From CAZVYN01 sp964631125 (GTDB lineage: Bacteria; Eisenbacteria; RBG-16-71-46; CAIMUX01): 64,000 nucleotides of DNA. A program made the position numbers and the translations under genes. A model generated the notes under the pieces. That model did not search any database, had not been told where the DNA came from, and was given only the letters and a program-made list of their open reading frames with translations. Positions 44,579-53,971 of the stretch are shown piece after piece. Where the stretch lies: assembly GCA_964631125.1 (NCBI GenBank), contig CAZVYN010000006.1, positions 1 through 64,000 on the forward strand, read 5' to 3'. The first letter of the stretch is position 1; every line of letters starts with the position of its first letter.

Positions 44579-46648
44579 CTACTCACTCATCAAGAAGATC
44601 AGCGGCCGCACGTCGTCTTCCGGGGTCCACTCCCAGTAGCGCAAGAGGATCTGGTAGACCATCAGACCGGTCTCTCCTTCGCCCCACAGAAGGTACCGGA
44701 ACGACTGCGACATCAGACTCTTCCGCGTCAGGCCGAGGAAGATGCTCTTCGGGTCGATCAGCTCGCTCAGGTAGGCGATGGTGTTGGCGATGGCGACGGC
44801 GCCCGAGACATCGACGACGTAGTTGGCGCCCTCCTTCCGCACCTGCACCTTCACCGGCGCGATGAACTCGCTGCGGTTGTCGAGCAGCCGGACGTGCACG
44901 AACGCCAAAGGAAGTTCGATGTCGTAGTAGGCGTCGATCTCGCGCGCCTTCTTCCGCCGCGCCTGGACGGTCCGATGGGTCAGCGGCACCAGGTTGACCT
45001 TCTTGCCGCGCATCTCGTCCCAGAGCGCGGCCGACTCCTCGTCGAAGAAGTCGATCTCGGTCACGCGCAGCTCGGTCGCGCGCAGATACCGACTGATCCC
45101 GCCCAGGGTGAGGATTGCGAGGATGAAGATGCTGGAGATGACCAGGCCATCGGGTCGCTCGATGACGTTCTCGAACAGCGTGTAGGCGAAGACGCCCGCC
45201 ATGATCCAGAAGTAGATCGAGAGGACGAGCTTGGACGAGCCGCGCCCCTTGCGGTACTCGCGTCCGTTGGCCAGCGCGACGGCGACGGCGGCCGAGAGAA
45301 TGAGCGCGAGCACGCCGGTGGCGTAGGCGCCGGCCTGCGCTTCGACATCGGCCTGGAAGATCAACGTCACGATCACGCAGACCGCGAAGATGATGAGCAC
45401 GAGCGGCCGGCGGTGCGCCACCCAGCGCGGGGCCATCCCGAAGCGCGGTAGATAGCGCGGAATCAAGTTGAGCAATCCGGCCAGGGCGGAGGCGCCGGCG
45501 AACCAGAGGATCGCGATCGTCACGATGTCGTAGACGGTGCCGAAGCCGTGTCCGAGGAACTCGTGCGCGAGATAGGCGATGGCGCGCCCGGCGGCGTCGC
45601 CCCCTTCGTGGTAGGCGACCGCCGGAATCAGCAACGACGTGACGAAGCTGGAGAGGAGCAGATAGCTGCTCATGATGAGCGCGGCGGCGGTCAGCAGCTT
45701 GCGCGTGTTGGCGATCCGTCCGCGGGGCGGCGGGAGCTTCTCGCCGGACTTCTCTGAGGGCGCCCGCGCGTCGCGCTGGCCGCCCGCCACCAGCGGCATG
45801 ACCGACACGCCCGTCTCGAATCCGCTCATGCCGAGCGCCAGCTTCGGGAAGATGAAGGCCGACGCGATCAGCATCCCCGTCCAATCTCCGTGCGATGCCA
45901 GGAGATCGGCGCGCCAATTCGACACGAGCTCCGGCCGCGCCAGGATCTCCTGGAGTCCGCGCAGCAGCACCACGAGGTTGAGCAGCAGATACGGGATCGC
46001 GACGAATGCCGCCACCCCGATCGCCTCCGCGAATCCCTTCAGGAAGACCAGCGCGAGGAGCCCCATCAGGCCGAGCGTGAGCGGCACCCGCCATCCCGCC
46101 AGCAGGTCATGGAGCAGCGGATTCTCCATCGCATGCTGGGTAGCGTCGGCGGAGGAGAGCGTGATGGTGATGACGAAGTCGGTCGCCGCGAATCCGAGCA
46201 TGGTCAGGACGAACAGCTTGCCAAACCAGCCCGGGACCAGGCTCTCCAGCATCGCGATCGAGCCCTGACCGGCGTAGGAGCGCGACGCGACTTGTGAGTA
46301 GATCGGGAGTGCGCCGAGCAGCGTGACCAAGACCAAGAGTCCCGTCGCGATCGGCGAGAGAGCGCCGGCGGCCAAGAGCGCGATGCCGGGCTGATATCCG
46401 AGCGTCGAGAAGTAGTCGACCCCGGTCAGCCAGAGGACCGTGTACCAGGGGTGGGAGTGCCTGTCGTGATCGTGGACACCCGGACCGTGCTGGCCGAAAC
46501 CCTGCTGGCCAGAAGCCGGTTGGCCAGAAGCCTGCTGGCCAGGGTCGTCGTGTCCACCGGAGGTGTCGCTCTGCAGCCAGCGTCCGAACGAGGTTCGCGC
46601 TGAAGCGGTGCGAGGAACGGGGAGCGGATCGGGTCGGCGAACCGGCAT
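44579..46648 (-). CDS. APC-superfamily permease with soluble C-terminal domain
   Basis: A 689-aa inner-membrane transporter. The first 65 residues are unusual: Gln/Gly/Ser repeats (from a 15-bp array) followed by a histidine-rich stretch (VHDHDRHSHPW) that could bind metal. About 12 membrane helices follow, beginning VDYFSTLGYQPGIALLAAG, the APC-type first helix. After residue 530 a cytosolic domain of about 150 residues carries no recognised name. The pattern resembles amino-acid/polyamine or KimA-like potassium permeases; substrate unknown. It converges on the hydrolase gene with palindromic repeat copy 4 between. Confidence 0.82.
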   Translation of the reverse strand: MPVRRPDPLPVPRTASARTSFGRWLQSDTSGGHDDPGQQASGQPASGQQGFGQHGPGVHDHDRHSHPWYTVLWLTGVDYFSTLGYQPGIALLAAGALSPIATGLLVLVTLLGALPIYSQVASRSYAGQGSIAMLESLVPGWFGKLFVLTMLGFAATDFVITITLSSADATQHAMENPLLHDLLAGWRVPLTLGLMGLLALVFLKGFAEAIGVAAFVAIPYLLLNLVVLLRGLQEILARPELVSNWRADLLASHGDWTGMLIASAFIFPKLALGMSGFETGVSVMPLVAGGQRDARAPSEKSGEKLPPPRGRIANTRKLLTAAALIMSSYLLLSSFVTSLLIPAVAYHEGGDAAGRAIAYLAHEFLGHGFGTVYDIVTIAILWFAGASALAGLLNLIPRYLPRFGMAPRWVAHRRPLVLIIFAVCVIVTLIFQADVEAQAGAYATGVLALILSAAVAVALANGREYRKGRGSSKLVLSIYFWIMAGVFAYTLFENVIERPDGLVISSIFILAILTLGGISRYLRATELRVTEIDFFDEESAALWDEMRGKKVNLVPLTHRTVQARRKKAREIDAYYDIELPLAFVHVRLLDNRSEFIAPVKVQVRKEGANYVVDVSGAVAIANTIAYLSELIDPKSIFLGLTRKSLMSQSFRYLLWGEGETGLMVYQILLRYWEWTPEDDVRPLIFLMSE
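46491..46542. repeat. 15-bp tandem array in the APC permease N-terminus
   Basis: Imperfect units such as TGGCCAGAAGCCGGT and TGGCCAGAAGCCTGC, about 3.5 copies. They encode repeats like GQQASGQPASGQQ before the membrane domain, and keep frame. Confidence 0.88.
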
Positions 46649-46721
46649 CGGTTTCTGGTCTCGACGTCGCGGCGCCGGTCAGCCGAATCGGATCACGCGA
46701 GGGACGGGCATCCCTCGCCGA

Positions 46722-46883
46722 CTACTTCTCTTCTTTGAAGACGACGACCTTGCGGAGGATCGGATCGAACTTCTTGAGCTGGATCCGGTCCGGGTCGTTC
46801 CGCTTGTTCTTCTGCGTGTGGTAGACGTACGAACTCTCGGTGCTGCGGAGCTTGATGTGCCCGCGATCGGTGGCCTTGGCCAT
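46722..46883 (-). CDS. rpmG: 50S ribosomal protein L33
   Basis: A 53-aa ribosomal protein. [20 protein letters not shown] and [15 protein letters not shown] are diagnostic. It lacks the four zinc-binding cysteines, so it is the Cys-free form. An AAGGAG site lies six bases before the ATG. It stands alone on the minus strand, between a membrane glycosyltransferase-like gene and the APC permease gene. Confidence 0.97.
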   Translation of the reverse strand: MAKATDRGHIKLRSTESSYVYHTQKNKRNDPDRIQLKKFDPILRKVVVFKEEK

Positions 46884-46944
46884 GTCGGTCTCCTTCTGGT
46901 CCGTTCGAGCGAGCGCGCAGTCTGTCAGGGGGCGGCGGGGGCTG

Positions 46945-49134
46945 TCAACCGCCCGAGGAACCGCTGGAAGAACCGCCGGAAGCACCACGGGGCGAAGCGC
47001 GCCACTCGACCGCCCGAAGCAGGTTCGGGAGATCCGGAGGGGTCCAGGGGACATCGGAGAGCGGAACCGGGGGCGGCCCGTAGATCACGAGCTGCAGCGC
47101 CTCGCAGCGCGGGTCCGAGATGCGCGTGGCGACCCAGAGATCCTCCTGATCGGCGCGACCTTGGTGGATCGACCAGTCGTCGACGCGGCTCGAGCCGATG
47201 AGCCGCACGCCTGGGGTGGCCGAGAGTCGCGGTCCCAAGAGTTGGTGGAAGGCCTGGGGATCCCAGAGGCCGGCCAAGCGGACGACGTTGAGTTGGGCGT
47301 TCGCGCCGCTCGGGTGGACGCCGCGCACGAGTTGGAGACCGTCGCCCCCCGGCTCCCAGCGCCACGGCGCCGGAGGTAGCGTCCACTTCACGCCGAATCC
47401 CTCGTGGGTGAAGCGTCCCCCTTCGATGCGTCCGGTCGTCTGTGCGCGGTCGAGACGCTCGAGGATCACGCAGTAGAACTTCGAGTCCCCTTCACCGAAT
47501 CGCCGGAGCACGCGGTAGCCGGCGAGCTTGGTCACGTCGTCCACCGAGACGTCCCCCACCAGGCGGTGCGAGTAGTGTCCCTCCCAGACGGCGATCGCCC
47601 CCGCCGGCGCCTGTTCGAGATTGGCGCGTGTGAGAAGTGTGACGGGCGCCCGCCTCCCCGCCTCCGCGACGGCCGAACGCGCGGGAGCGACGACGGTGCG
47701 ATCGAGGGTCCAGTTGAACCAGATGTGATTGCAGAGCAGCGGCCGGTCGGCCAGTCCTTCGGCTTGCACCCACTCGGCCGCTGCGCGCATCAGCGCCTGT
47801 TCCGGCACGAGCTGCGTGATGGGTGAAGGGACGACGGCGCCGACCAGGATCGCGGCAGCGGCCGCCGCGAGCGCCGTGCGACTCGTCCATCTCGGCGCGG
47901 CGGTCCCGGCGCGGATCATGAAACGCCGACCCAGCGCGATAGCCAACAGCAGCAGGAGCACCGCGAGCTTTCCGTACTCAGGCCGCGCGCCCAGTTCGAA
48001 TCCCCCTTCGAGACGCACCGAGAGAAAGACGCCGCAGAGCAACGTCGCGACGGCGAGCGTCGCCAACGTCAGGTTCGAAACGCGCGGCGCCATCCACTCG
48101 TCCAAGCCGCGCAAGGCGACGAGCGAGAAGAACGGCGCGACCGCGACCAAGTGGCGCAGGAAGCCGGCCGACTGACCCGCGGATGTGCCTGACGCGAGCC
48201 AGGTGAGAACGGCCAGCATGAGAGCCGCGCCGGCCAGGAACAGTTCGGCGATCGGCGGGCGGTCGGCGGCGCGAGCCGTTCCCTTGCTGAACGCGTCGCG
48301 AACGATCGCAACGGCGCCGACGAGGACGAATCCGAATCCCGCCGCGCCGATGACGAAGATGAGCCCGCGGAGATAGTGCGTGAGCGGGACCGCGTGGTAG
48401 GTCCGCGCTTCCTCGGCGAAGACCTGTCGCCAGAGGAAGAGCGGATCGTGCGTGTGCGCCCATCCAGCGAGGTGCCACGCGACGAGCGCGAGGGGAAGGA
48501 GCGCGATCGGAAGGCGCGCCGTTCGTGACACGTTTTGAAACGTGTTGGCGACGGCCGGCGCGGCGGGCGCGGCCGGCGGGACCGACCGACCGCCGACGCG
48601 CAACATCGCCCACGCCCAGAGCGGCAACAGGACGGCGGTTTCGAGGCGCGCCAGGGTCGCGAGCGAGGCGAGCACCGCCGTCGTCCGCAGTCGACCCGAC
48701 GCCAACGCGGCCAGCGCAGCGGCGATGAAGCAGGCGGCGAGCGGCTCGGTCAGCGCCGAGTAAGAGAGAGCGATGAAGAACGGTTGCGCCGCGGTGAGGA
48801 GCGCCGCGAAGAGCGGCCGTCGCATTCCGGCGCGGTGCGCGGCAAACGCAACGAAGAAGCAGGTGAGCGCCGATATCAGCGCGGTCATCGCCTCGACGCC
48901 GACGTAGCCGAGTCGAGCGGGGACCATATACACGAGCACGAACGCGGGACGATTCCACAGGCTCAGGATCTGATCCCACGAGCCGAAGGCGGAGCGCGTG
49001 TTCAGGTAGCGACCGAGGTCGTCGTCGTTGTGGGCGCCGGGAGAGACGAGCCCGAGCGTCAGGAAGACGAGGAAGAGAAAGCTAGCGAGCGCCGCAGCGC
49101 GAAGAACGAAGTTCCGGTCGGGGGGCGGGGTCAC
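46945..49134 (-). CDS. Large polytopic membrane protein, GT39-like
   Basis: A 729-aa protein, GTG start. About eleven hydrophobic segments cover residues 8-450, with [13 protein letters not shown] in the first outer loop, a position where GT-C glycosyltransferases carry their catalytic acidic residues. A soluble domain follows (about 460-700) and a Gly/Ser-rich tail ends the protein. It resembles the other two membrane glycosyltransferase-like proteins of the window in layout only. Function unassigned. A short palindrome (48528-48545) sits in its Pro/Ala loop. Confidence 0.6.
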   Translation of the reverse strand: MTPPPDRNFVLRAAALASFLFLVFLTLGLVSPGAHNDDDLGRYLNTRSAFGSWDQILSLWNRPAFVLVYMVPARLGYVGVEAMTALISALTCFFVAFAAHRAGMRRPLFAALLTAAQPFFIALSYSALTEPLAACFIAAALAALASGRLRTTAVLASLATLARLETAVLLPLWAWAMLRVGGRSVPPAAPAAPAVANTFQNVSRTARLPIALLPLALVAWHLAGWAHTHDPLFLWRQVFAEEARTYHAVPLTHYLRGLIFVIGAAGFGFVLVGAVAIVRDAFSKGTARAADRPPIAELFLAGAALMLAVLTWLASGTSAGQSAGFLRHLVAVAPFFSLVALRGLDEWMAPRVSNLTLATLAVATLLCGVFLSVRLEGGFELGARPEYGKLAVLLLLLAIALGRRFMIRAGTAAPRWTSRTALAAAAAAILVGAVVPSPITQLVPEQALMRAAAEWVQAEGLADRPLLCNHIWFNWTLDRTVVAPARSAVAEAGRRAPVTLLTRANLEQAPAGAIAVWEGHYSHRLVGDVSVDDVTKLAGYRVLRRFGEGDSKFYCVILERLDRAQTTGRIEGGRFTHEGFGVKWTLPPAPWRWEPGGDGLQLVRGVHPSGANAQLNVVRLAGLWDPQAFHQLLGPRLSATPGVRLIGSSRVDDWSIHQGRADQEDLWVATRISDPRCEALQLVIYGPPPVPLSDVPWTPPDLPNLLRAVEWRASPRGASGGSSSGSSGG
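48528..48545. repeat. 18-bp palindrome inside the membrane-protein gene
   Basis: ACACGTTTTGAAACGTGT: perfect 8-bp arms. The segment CACGTTTTGAAACGTGTT differs by one base from the sequence at 17522-17539. It encodes an odd NTFQNV insertion between a Pro/Ala stretch and a membrane helix. Confidence 0.75.
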
Positions 49135-49208
49135 GCCACGCGGTGGGTCGGTGGGTTCATCTAGAGTGCCTTTCTAGACGGCTAGCGCGGGAAAATGGAA
49201 AGCGGAGA

Positions 49209-49229
49209 CCGCCGAGCTGCGCTCGGCGG
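49209..49229 (-). terminator. Hairpin downstream of tldE
   Basis: Perfect 8-bp stem CCGCCGAG/CTCGGCGG with a 5-base loop, about 8 bases past the tldE stop. On the minus strand it is followed by a pyrimidine-rich stretch with short T runs (TCTCCGCTTTCCATTTTCC), so an intrinsic terminator is plausible although the T run is broken. A palindrome GTGACCGGTCAC overlaps the stop codon. Confidence 0.5.
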
Positions 49230-49236
49230 TGACCGG

Positions 49237-50559
49237 TCACAAAGTAAACTGAAACCTGTCGACCAACGCCCCCGGCAGTCGCGCACTCGACGTCGAGCGC
49301 GCGCCATACGTGTCGGGATCGAGGATCAGATCCCGCTCGCGCGTCAGGCCGATCAGGTTCTCCCCCAGCACGCGATAGGCGGTTTCGTCGAAGCGCATGA
49401 CGTTCAGCGGCGCGACGATCTCGCCGTTCTCGACCCAGAAAGTCGCGAAGCGGGTCATGCCGGTGATGCGGCAGGCCGGCCGGTCACTGTAGTTCAGGTA
49501 CCAGAGGTTGTTGATGTAGACGCCGGTCCCGAGGCGCGCGAGCACTTCACTGCGTGGGACCTCGCCCGCGGCCAGGTCGAGCGAGCCGGGCGACTCCCAC
49601 GCGCCGGCCCCGTTGGTCGGCACGCCGTACTCGCGCGCCGAGCGAGGAGAAATGAGGCAGTCGCGGTAGACGCCGTTGTCGATCAGCGTCACTTCGTCGG
49701 CCTTGCGGAAGCCGAGTCCCTGGAAGTCGGCCGACACGCCTTCTTTCACGTTCTCGCGCAGCGTGATCATCGGGCTCATGCGCGCGCTCCCCTCGATCAT
49801 CTGCAGGAGCGACGTCTGCTTCGTGCGGTGATCCTTGAGACCGAATCCGCCCCTCGCGACCGTGCCGAGGAACTCGTTGAGCGCGCCGGGCGACAGATAG
49901 ACGCGGTAGGCGCCCGGCTCGACCGAACGCGCAGGGCGCGCGAGCACGGCGAGCTGTTGGCGGGCGGAGTCGAGCTTCCCGACGAACTCGTCGGAGCTCC
50001 AGTCGAAGCCGGCGTACCTCGACTTCACCGCCTTGTCCTTCTCGTGGTAGCAGCTCCAATCGAGGTTGAAGCTGGTGTTCGAGTACCAGTTTCGCTGCCC
50101 GAGCGAGTTGGCGAAGCCGGCATGGATCCCGCCCGCGGCGTAGATGCCGACGAGATCCAGGTCCTGCGCGCGCGTCGCGACTTCTTCGATCACCGCGGCC
50201 GACGAAGGCAGGCGACTGGCGCCGATCCGCTCCGACGACTGCACCTCGGTCGCGTAGAGAAAGTGCGGGTCGTCCGGCAGGTGGGTGATCTTCTCACGTA
50301 CTTCCTCCAGCAGCCCGCGCAGACGCGGTAGGTCGATCTCCGCGTCGCCGGCCACGCAGGTCGACGCCGACGCATGGCGCCCTCCGACGACCAACTCGAG
50401 CGCGATCGATCGCTGGTGCACCGATCCCGCCTGCCGGACCTTGGCGTGATTGAGACGGACGAAGTCGGAATCCTCACCGTGGAAACCGAGCAGGAGGGTC
50501 TCCGCGCCCGTCAGGCCGCGGGTCAGCTCGTCGGCGACTGCATAGAAATAGCTCTGCAT
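49237..50559 (-). CDS. TldE/PmbA-type metalloprotease subunit
   Basis: A 440-aa partner of the TldD protease. The TldD/TldE heterodimer degrades unfolded peptides and trims modified peptides such as microcins in the cytosol. The family C-terminal pattern is visible (GVYINNLWYLNYSDRPACRITGMTRFATFWVENGEI) and there is no HExxxH motif, as expected for the non-catalytic subunit. Its ATG shares one base with the TldD stop (TGATG). Start chosen at 50559; the frame stays open upstream inside tldD without a ribosome site. Confidence 0.87.
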   Translation of the reverse strand: MQSYFYAVADELTRGLTGAETLLLGFHGEDSDFVRLNHAKVRQAGSVHQRSIALELVVGGRHASASTCVAGDAEIDLPRLRGLLEEVREKITHLPDDPHFLYATEVQSSERIGASRLPSSAAVIEEVATRAQDLDLVGIYAAGGIHAGFANSLGQRNWYSNTSFNLDWSCYHEKDKAVKSRYAGFDWSSDEFVGKLDSARQQLAVLARPARSVEPGAYRVYLSPGALNEFLGTVARGGFGLKDHRTKQTSLLQMIEGSARMSPMITLRENVKEGVSADFQGLGFRKADEVTLIDNGVYRDCLISPRSAREYGVPTNGAGAWESPGSLDLAAGEVPRSEVLARLGTGVYINNLWYLNYSDRPACRITGMTRFATFWVENGEIVAPLNVMRFDETAYRVLGENLIGLTRERDLILDPDTYGARSTSSARLPGALVDRFQFTL

Positions 50560-52028
50560 CACGCTCCTCCGAAGACGTCGACGTCGGCGAAGAGGCAGGT
50601 CGGCGACGCATGCCCCACGCGGATCACTTGGTTCGGCTCCCCCTTGCCACAGTTCGGCGTGCCGAGGACGTCGAAGTTGTCCGGCCGTCCCACCGCCGCG
50701 AGGTTGCGCCAGAAGGTGGCCGAGATGCCGCGGTAGTTCGGCTTCTTCACCACGGAGGTGAGCTTGCCGTTCTCGATCCGCTGGCCGTACTCGCAGCCGA
50801 ACTGGAACTTGTTGCGCGAGTCGTCGATCGACCACGAGACGTTCGTGTGCAGATGCACGCCGTTCTCGACCTGCGCGATCATCTCGTCGAGCGAGGAGGT
50901 CCCCGGCTCGAGATTCAGATTCGCCATCCGGTCGATCGGCGGACGGTTCCAGCTACTCGCGCGCGAGTTCGCCACGCCGTCGACGCCGGCCCGCGCCTGC
51001 GAAGTCACGCCGCCCAGCGGCCGCTCCAGGATTCCGCCGCGGATGATGAACTGCCGCTCGGCGCGCAGCCCGTCGTCGTCGTAGCCGAAAGTCGCGAGCT
51101 GCTCGGGACGCGACGGGTCGTAGGTCACATTCAACAGGTCCGAGCCGTAGCGATAGCTCCCGAACATGTCGAGCGTGACGAAGCTCGTGCCCGCGTAGTT
51201 GCGTTCATCGCCGAGGATCCGATCGAGCTCCAGCGGATGCCCGATCGATTCGTGGATCTGCAGGATCATCTGATCGGGCGCGAGCAACACATGCATCTTG
51301 GCGCTCGGACAATTCGGCGCGGTCAGCAACTGCAGGGCCTCTTCGGCCACGCGCGGAGCCTGCGAGCGGAAGCCGATCCGATCGAGGATCTCGAGCCCCC
51401 CCTGACGACAGATGCCGCGACCGCCCAGGCTGCGTGACTCGGTCTCCGCTCCCTCGTTCGCCGTCGCCGCCATGTACGGGATCAAGAAGCGGAAGCTCTG
51501 TTGCACGCGCGCGCCGTCGGCGGTGATCAACAGGGTCTCGCATTCGACATGCTCCAGCCCGGCCATCCAGTCGACGATGCGGGCGTCCGTCTTCAACCGC
51601 GCGCATTCGGTCTTCAGGAGTTCGATCTTGTCGGTCAACGAGACGGAGCCCCACGGCCGCTCGACGCGTGAGCGATACTCGCCGTCCGGCTTCGGCATGG
51701 CGAAGGAGCGGAAGTCGACGACGCTGCGCCCCGACGTCTGCTTGGCCCAGGCCAGCGCCTCGTCGGCTGCGCGCTTCAGTCCGGCGAGGGAGAGATCGCT
51801 CGTCGCGGCGTAGCCGAGTCCGCCGCCGGAGATGACCGTGATCATCGCGCCGACGTCGACCGACTTCGTGGCCGGCTGCAGCACGTTCTGCCGCACGGAG
51901 AGCGACTCGGAAGTCTCTTCCACCAGGCGCAACGAACAGAAGTCGGCCTTCGGCGCGATCTCCTTGAAGCGGGCCTCGACCGTCTCGGCCAGCCCGGCGG
52001 GCGCGGCCATTTCTCCAGTTCTGGACAT
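50559..52028 (-). CDS. tldD: TldD-type zinc metalloprotease subunit
   Basis: A 489-aa catalytic subunit. The zinc motif HExxxH is intact at H259-E260...H264 (LQIHESIGHPLELDRILGDERNYAG). GGLGYAATSDLS and the C-terminal NYRGISATFWRNL are typical. The AGGAG site seven bases before ATG 52028 supports the chosen start; a second ATG six codons later is possible. Coupled to tldE downstream. In several bacteria this pair matures ribosomally made peptides, but no precursor peptide gene is evident here. Confidence 0.92.
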   Translation of the reverse strand: MSRTGEMAAPAGLAETVEARFKEIAPKADFCSLRLVEETSESLSVRQNVLQPATKSVDVGAMITVISGGGLGYAATSDLSLAGLKRAADEALAWAKQTSGRSVVDFRSFAMPKPDGEYRSRVERPWGSVSLTDKIELLKTECARLKTDARIVDWMAGLEHVECETLLITADGARVQQSFRFLIPYMAATANEGAETESRSLGGRGICRQGGLEILDRIGFRSQAPRVAEEALQLLTAPNCPSAKMHVLLAPDQMILQIHESIGHPLELDRILGDERNYAGTSFVTLDMFGSYRYGSDLLNVTYDPSRPEQLATFGYDDDGLRAERQFIIRGGILERPLGGVTSQARAGVDGVANSRASSWNRPPIDRMANLNLEPGTSSLDEMIAQVENGVHLHTNVSWSIDDSRNKFQFGCEYGQRIENGKLTSVVKKPNYRGISATFWRNLAAVGRPDNFDVLGTPNCGKGEPNQVIRVGHASPTCLFADVDVFGGA

Positions 52029-52068
52029 GCGGGATCTCCTACCGAAGGAAAGCTCGTTGTTGGCGTGG

Positions 52069-53643
52069 CTAGCGGACCACGACGGCCCGTTGCCTCTGTT
52101 CTCCGTCCGAGGTGCGCAGCACCACCCAGTAGGTCCCGGCTGGGATCTCTCTGGCCCCCTGGCTCAGGTCGAGCGGCGCGACGTGACGTCCCACGGCGTA
52201 CTCGCGATCCTGCAACTGCAGGAGCCGGCGGCCGAGAACGTCCACCAGATCGATCTTCACGCGGTCGGCCTTGGCCAGCGTGAACGTGACATTGGTCTGC
52301 GCCCGGAACGGATTCGGCTCCAACGGCAGCAGCCGAGTCGTCGTGGGCGGAGTGGACGGCTGATCGACCTGCACGGTCGGCGAGACGTCGAAGACGAACA
52401 GTCCACGCTCCATGTCGGAGACGAGGACCACGCCGCTGGGCATGCGGTGCACCCCCCAGGCGCCGTTGAACTCCGGCTCGTCGTCCGCCGGATAGGTGTC
52501 GAACCAAGCGACCTCTTGGACAGCGCCCAGGTTGGACCAGTCGAAGATGCGCAGGCCGCTGCGGTAGTTGGCCGTGAGGAAGTACGACCCGATGCCGACC
52601 GGATTGTGATCGATGGCGGTGTTCCCGTTCGTGAACGAGGTCACGAAGAGAGGCAGGCTCAGGTTCTGGACGTCGATGACATAGGTCGTCGACGTGGTGA
52701 CCGCGCCGGCGAGTTCGTCGATCTCATCGCCGATGAAGAAGTGCTTCTTGTCGTCGCTCAACCAGCCGTAGTGGCAGTAGGTCACGTTGGGGTACATCAG
52801 GTGCGAGAGCGTGGACATGGCCGCTTTGTTGGTCACGTCGACGATGTAGAGCCCGTTGAACCCGCCGCAGATGAACGCGATCTCGCGCCCCGCGTACGGT
52901 CCCGCGGTGTAGGTCGTGATAACCGCGTCGTGGACGTACGACGTCGTCCAGATGCTCGGGCCGGGCGTCGGATCGAGCGGATTGCTCGCGTTGTACGGGA
53001 GCAGTCCCCCCCCGCCGAGATTCGAGCCGTTCAGGTAGATCCACTCGCTCGCTTCATTCCCGCGAATCGTATGCACCGTGGCGAGCCCGTTGTCCGTGAT
53101 CGTGTCGACCAGGGTGACCACGCCTGAGTCGATGGCGGAGAGGTCCACCACCTGCATCCCCTCGCCGATGTCGTCGGCCACGATGTAGGCGACCTGGTCG
53201 ATCGTCGTGATCTCTTTCCACAGGGTGCCCGGACTCGCGATGTACCCGACGATCTCGGGATTGATCGGATCGGTGATCTCGACGAAGCCGGTCCCGAGAT
53301 CGAATCCGATGATCGCGTACTCGCGCCCCGAAGGAGCGACGTAGCCCCAGATGTCGCTTCCGCGTGTGTTCGAGCCGGGGAAGTCCCCGAGCGGGAGCCA
53401 GGCCGCGAGGTTGATGCCGGATGCGCTCAGCCCGAGTTGGGCGACGGCGGCGGGCTCCAGTAACGAGCCGCGGTGCCCCGGCCCGACGTACGGCGGCTGG
53501 AGATCCTCCCACTTCAGCTCTTGGCAGGTGTCGACGGCGGCGACAGGCGTCGCGAGGAGGGCGAGGCCCGAGAGACCCGCGAGGACGAGCGTCAGCACGG
53601 GCGCCTGTGAGCGCGGAGCAGCGAAGCGCGAAGGTGGGCGCAT
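52069..53643 (-). CDS. Secreted choice-of-anchor B protein (LVIVD repeats) with FlgD-Ig-type tail
   Basis: A 524-aa exported protein; signal peptide residues 12-37. LVIVD-like beta-propeller units follow, as EYAIIGFDLGTGFVEITDP, AYIVADDIGEGMQVVDL and IAFICGGFNGLYIVDVTN, which together match the choice-of-anchor B family. The last 95 residues are a FlgD-Ig/T9SS-like module (LLPLEPNPFR, VDVLGRRLLQL, PAGTYWVVL). The role is unknown; surface-attached or released. It is the gene upstream of tldD on the same strand, about 40 bases away. Confidence 0.85.
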   Translation of the reverse strand: MRPPSRFAAPRSQAPVLTLVLAGLSGLALLATPVAAVDTCQELKWEDLQPPYVGPGHRGSLLEPAAVAQLGLSASGINLAAWLPLGDFPGSNTRGSDIWGYVAPSGREYAIIGFDLGTGFVEITDPINPEIVGYIASPGTLWKEITTIDQVAYIVADDIGEGMQVVDLSAIDSGVVTLVDTITDNGLATVHTIRGNEASEWIYLNGSNLGGGGLLPYNASNPLDPTPGPSIWTTSYVHDAVITTYTAGPYAGREIAFICGGFNGLYIVDVTNKAAMSTLSHLMYPNVTYCHYGWLSDDKKHFFIGDEIDELAGAVTTSTTYVIDVQNLSLPLFVTSFTNGNTAIDHNPVGIGSYFLTANYRSGLRIFDWSNLGAVQEVAWFDTYPADDEPEFNGAWGVHRMPSGVVLVSDMERGLFVFDVSPTVQVDQPSTPPTTTRLLPLEPNPFRAQTNVTFTLAKADRVKIDLVDVLGRRLLQLQDREYAVGRHVAPLDLSQGAREIPAGTYWVVLRTSDGEQRQRAVVVR

Positions 53644-53814
53644 GGTCAGGGTCTCCTCGGCATCTTGAGAGAGAGTGGGGCAAGGCCGGCATCCTCGCCG
53701 CCGGACGAGAGCTTAGCGAATGCCCCGTCGGGTGAGCACCATCGCATGTGAGGACACGTCCAACCGTCGGACCTTGCCCCCAGTTGAGTTGGCGCGCCCG
53801 CGCTGACGTTTGTG

Positions 53815-53850
53815 CCGGCGGATTCGCCGACGGTTTCGCCGGTGGATTCG
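53815..53850. repeat. 12-bp imperfect tandem array beside palindrome copy 5
   Basis: Units CCGGCGGATTCG, CCGACGGTTTCG, CCGGTGGATTCG, ending four bases before palindromic repeat copy 5. Confidence 0.85.
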
Positions 53851-53853
53851 CCG

Positions 53854-53906
53854 CTTGTGAAAAATGGTGCAACTCGTTGCGCACCGAGTTGCACCACGTT
53901 TCACAA
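53854..53906. repeat. Dispersed palindromic repeat, copy 5
   Basis: Arms CTTGTGAAAAATGGTGCAAC... and ...GTTGCACCACGTTTCACAA, centre of the second type (CTCGTTGCGCACCGAG) shared with copy 3. It lies 66 bases downstream of the TolB-amidohydrolase stop. Confidence 0.82.
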
Positions 53907-53971
53907 ACCGCCACGCTGCCAATGAGTGCAAAGCTGCCGCGAAAACGTCGCGCGTCGCGCTCACGCCGACG

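Larger units (their letters stand above)
53644..53971. other. 328-base intergenic region upstream of the choice-of-anchor B gene
   Basis: Contains the presumed promoter of the minus-strand gene, a 12-bp imperfect tandem array (53815-53850) and palindromic repeat copy 5 (53854-53906), which closes the TolB-amidohydrolase gene's 3' side. No gene seen. Confidence 0.75.
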
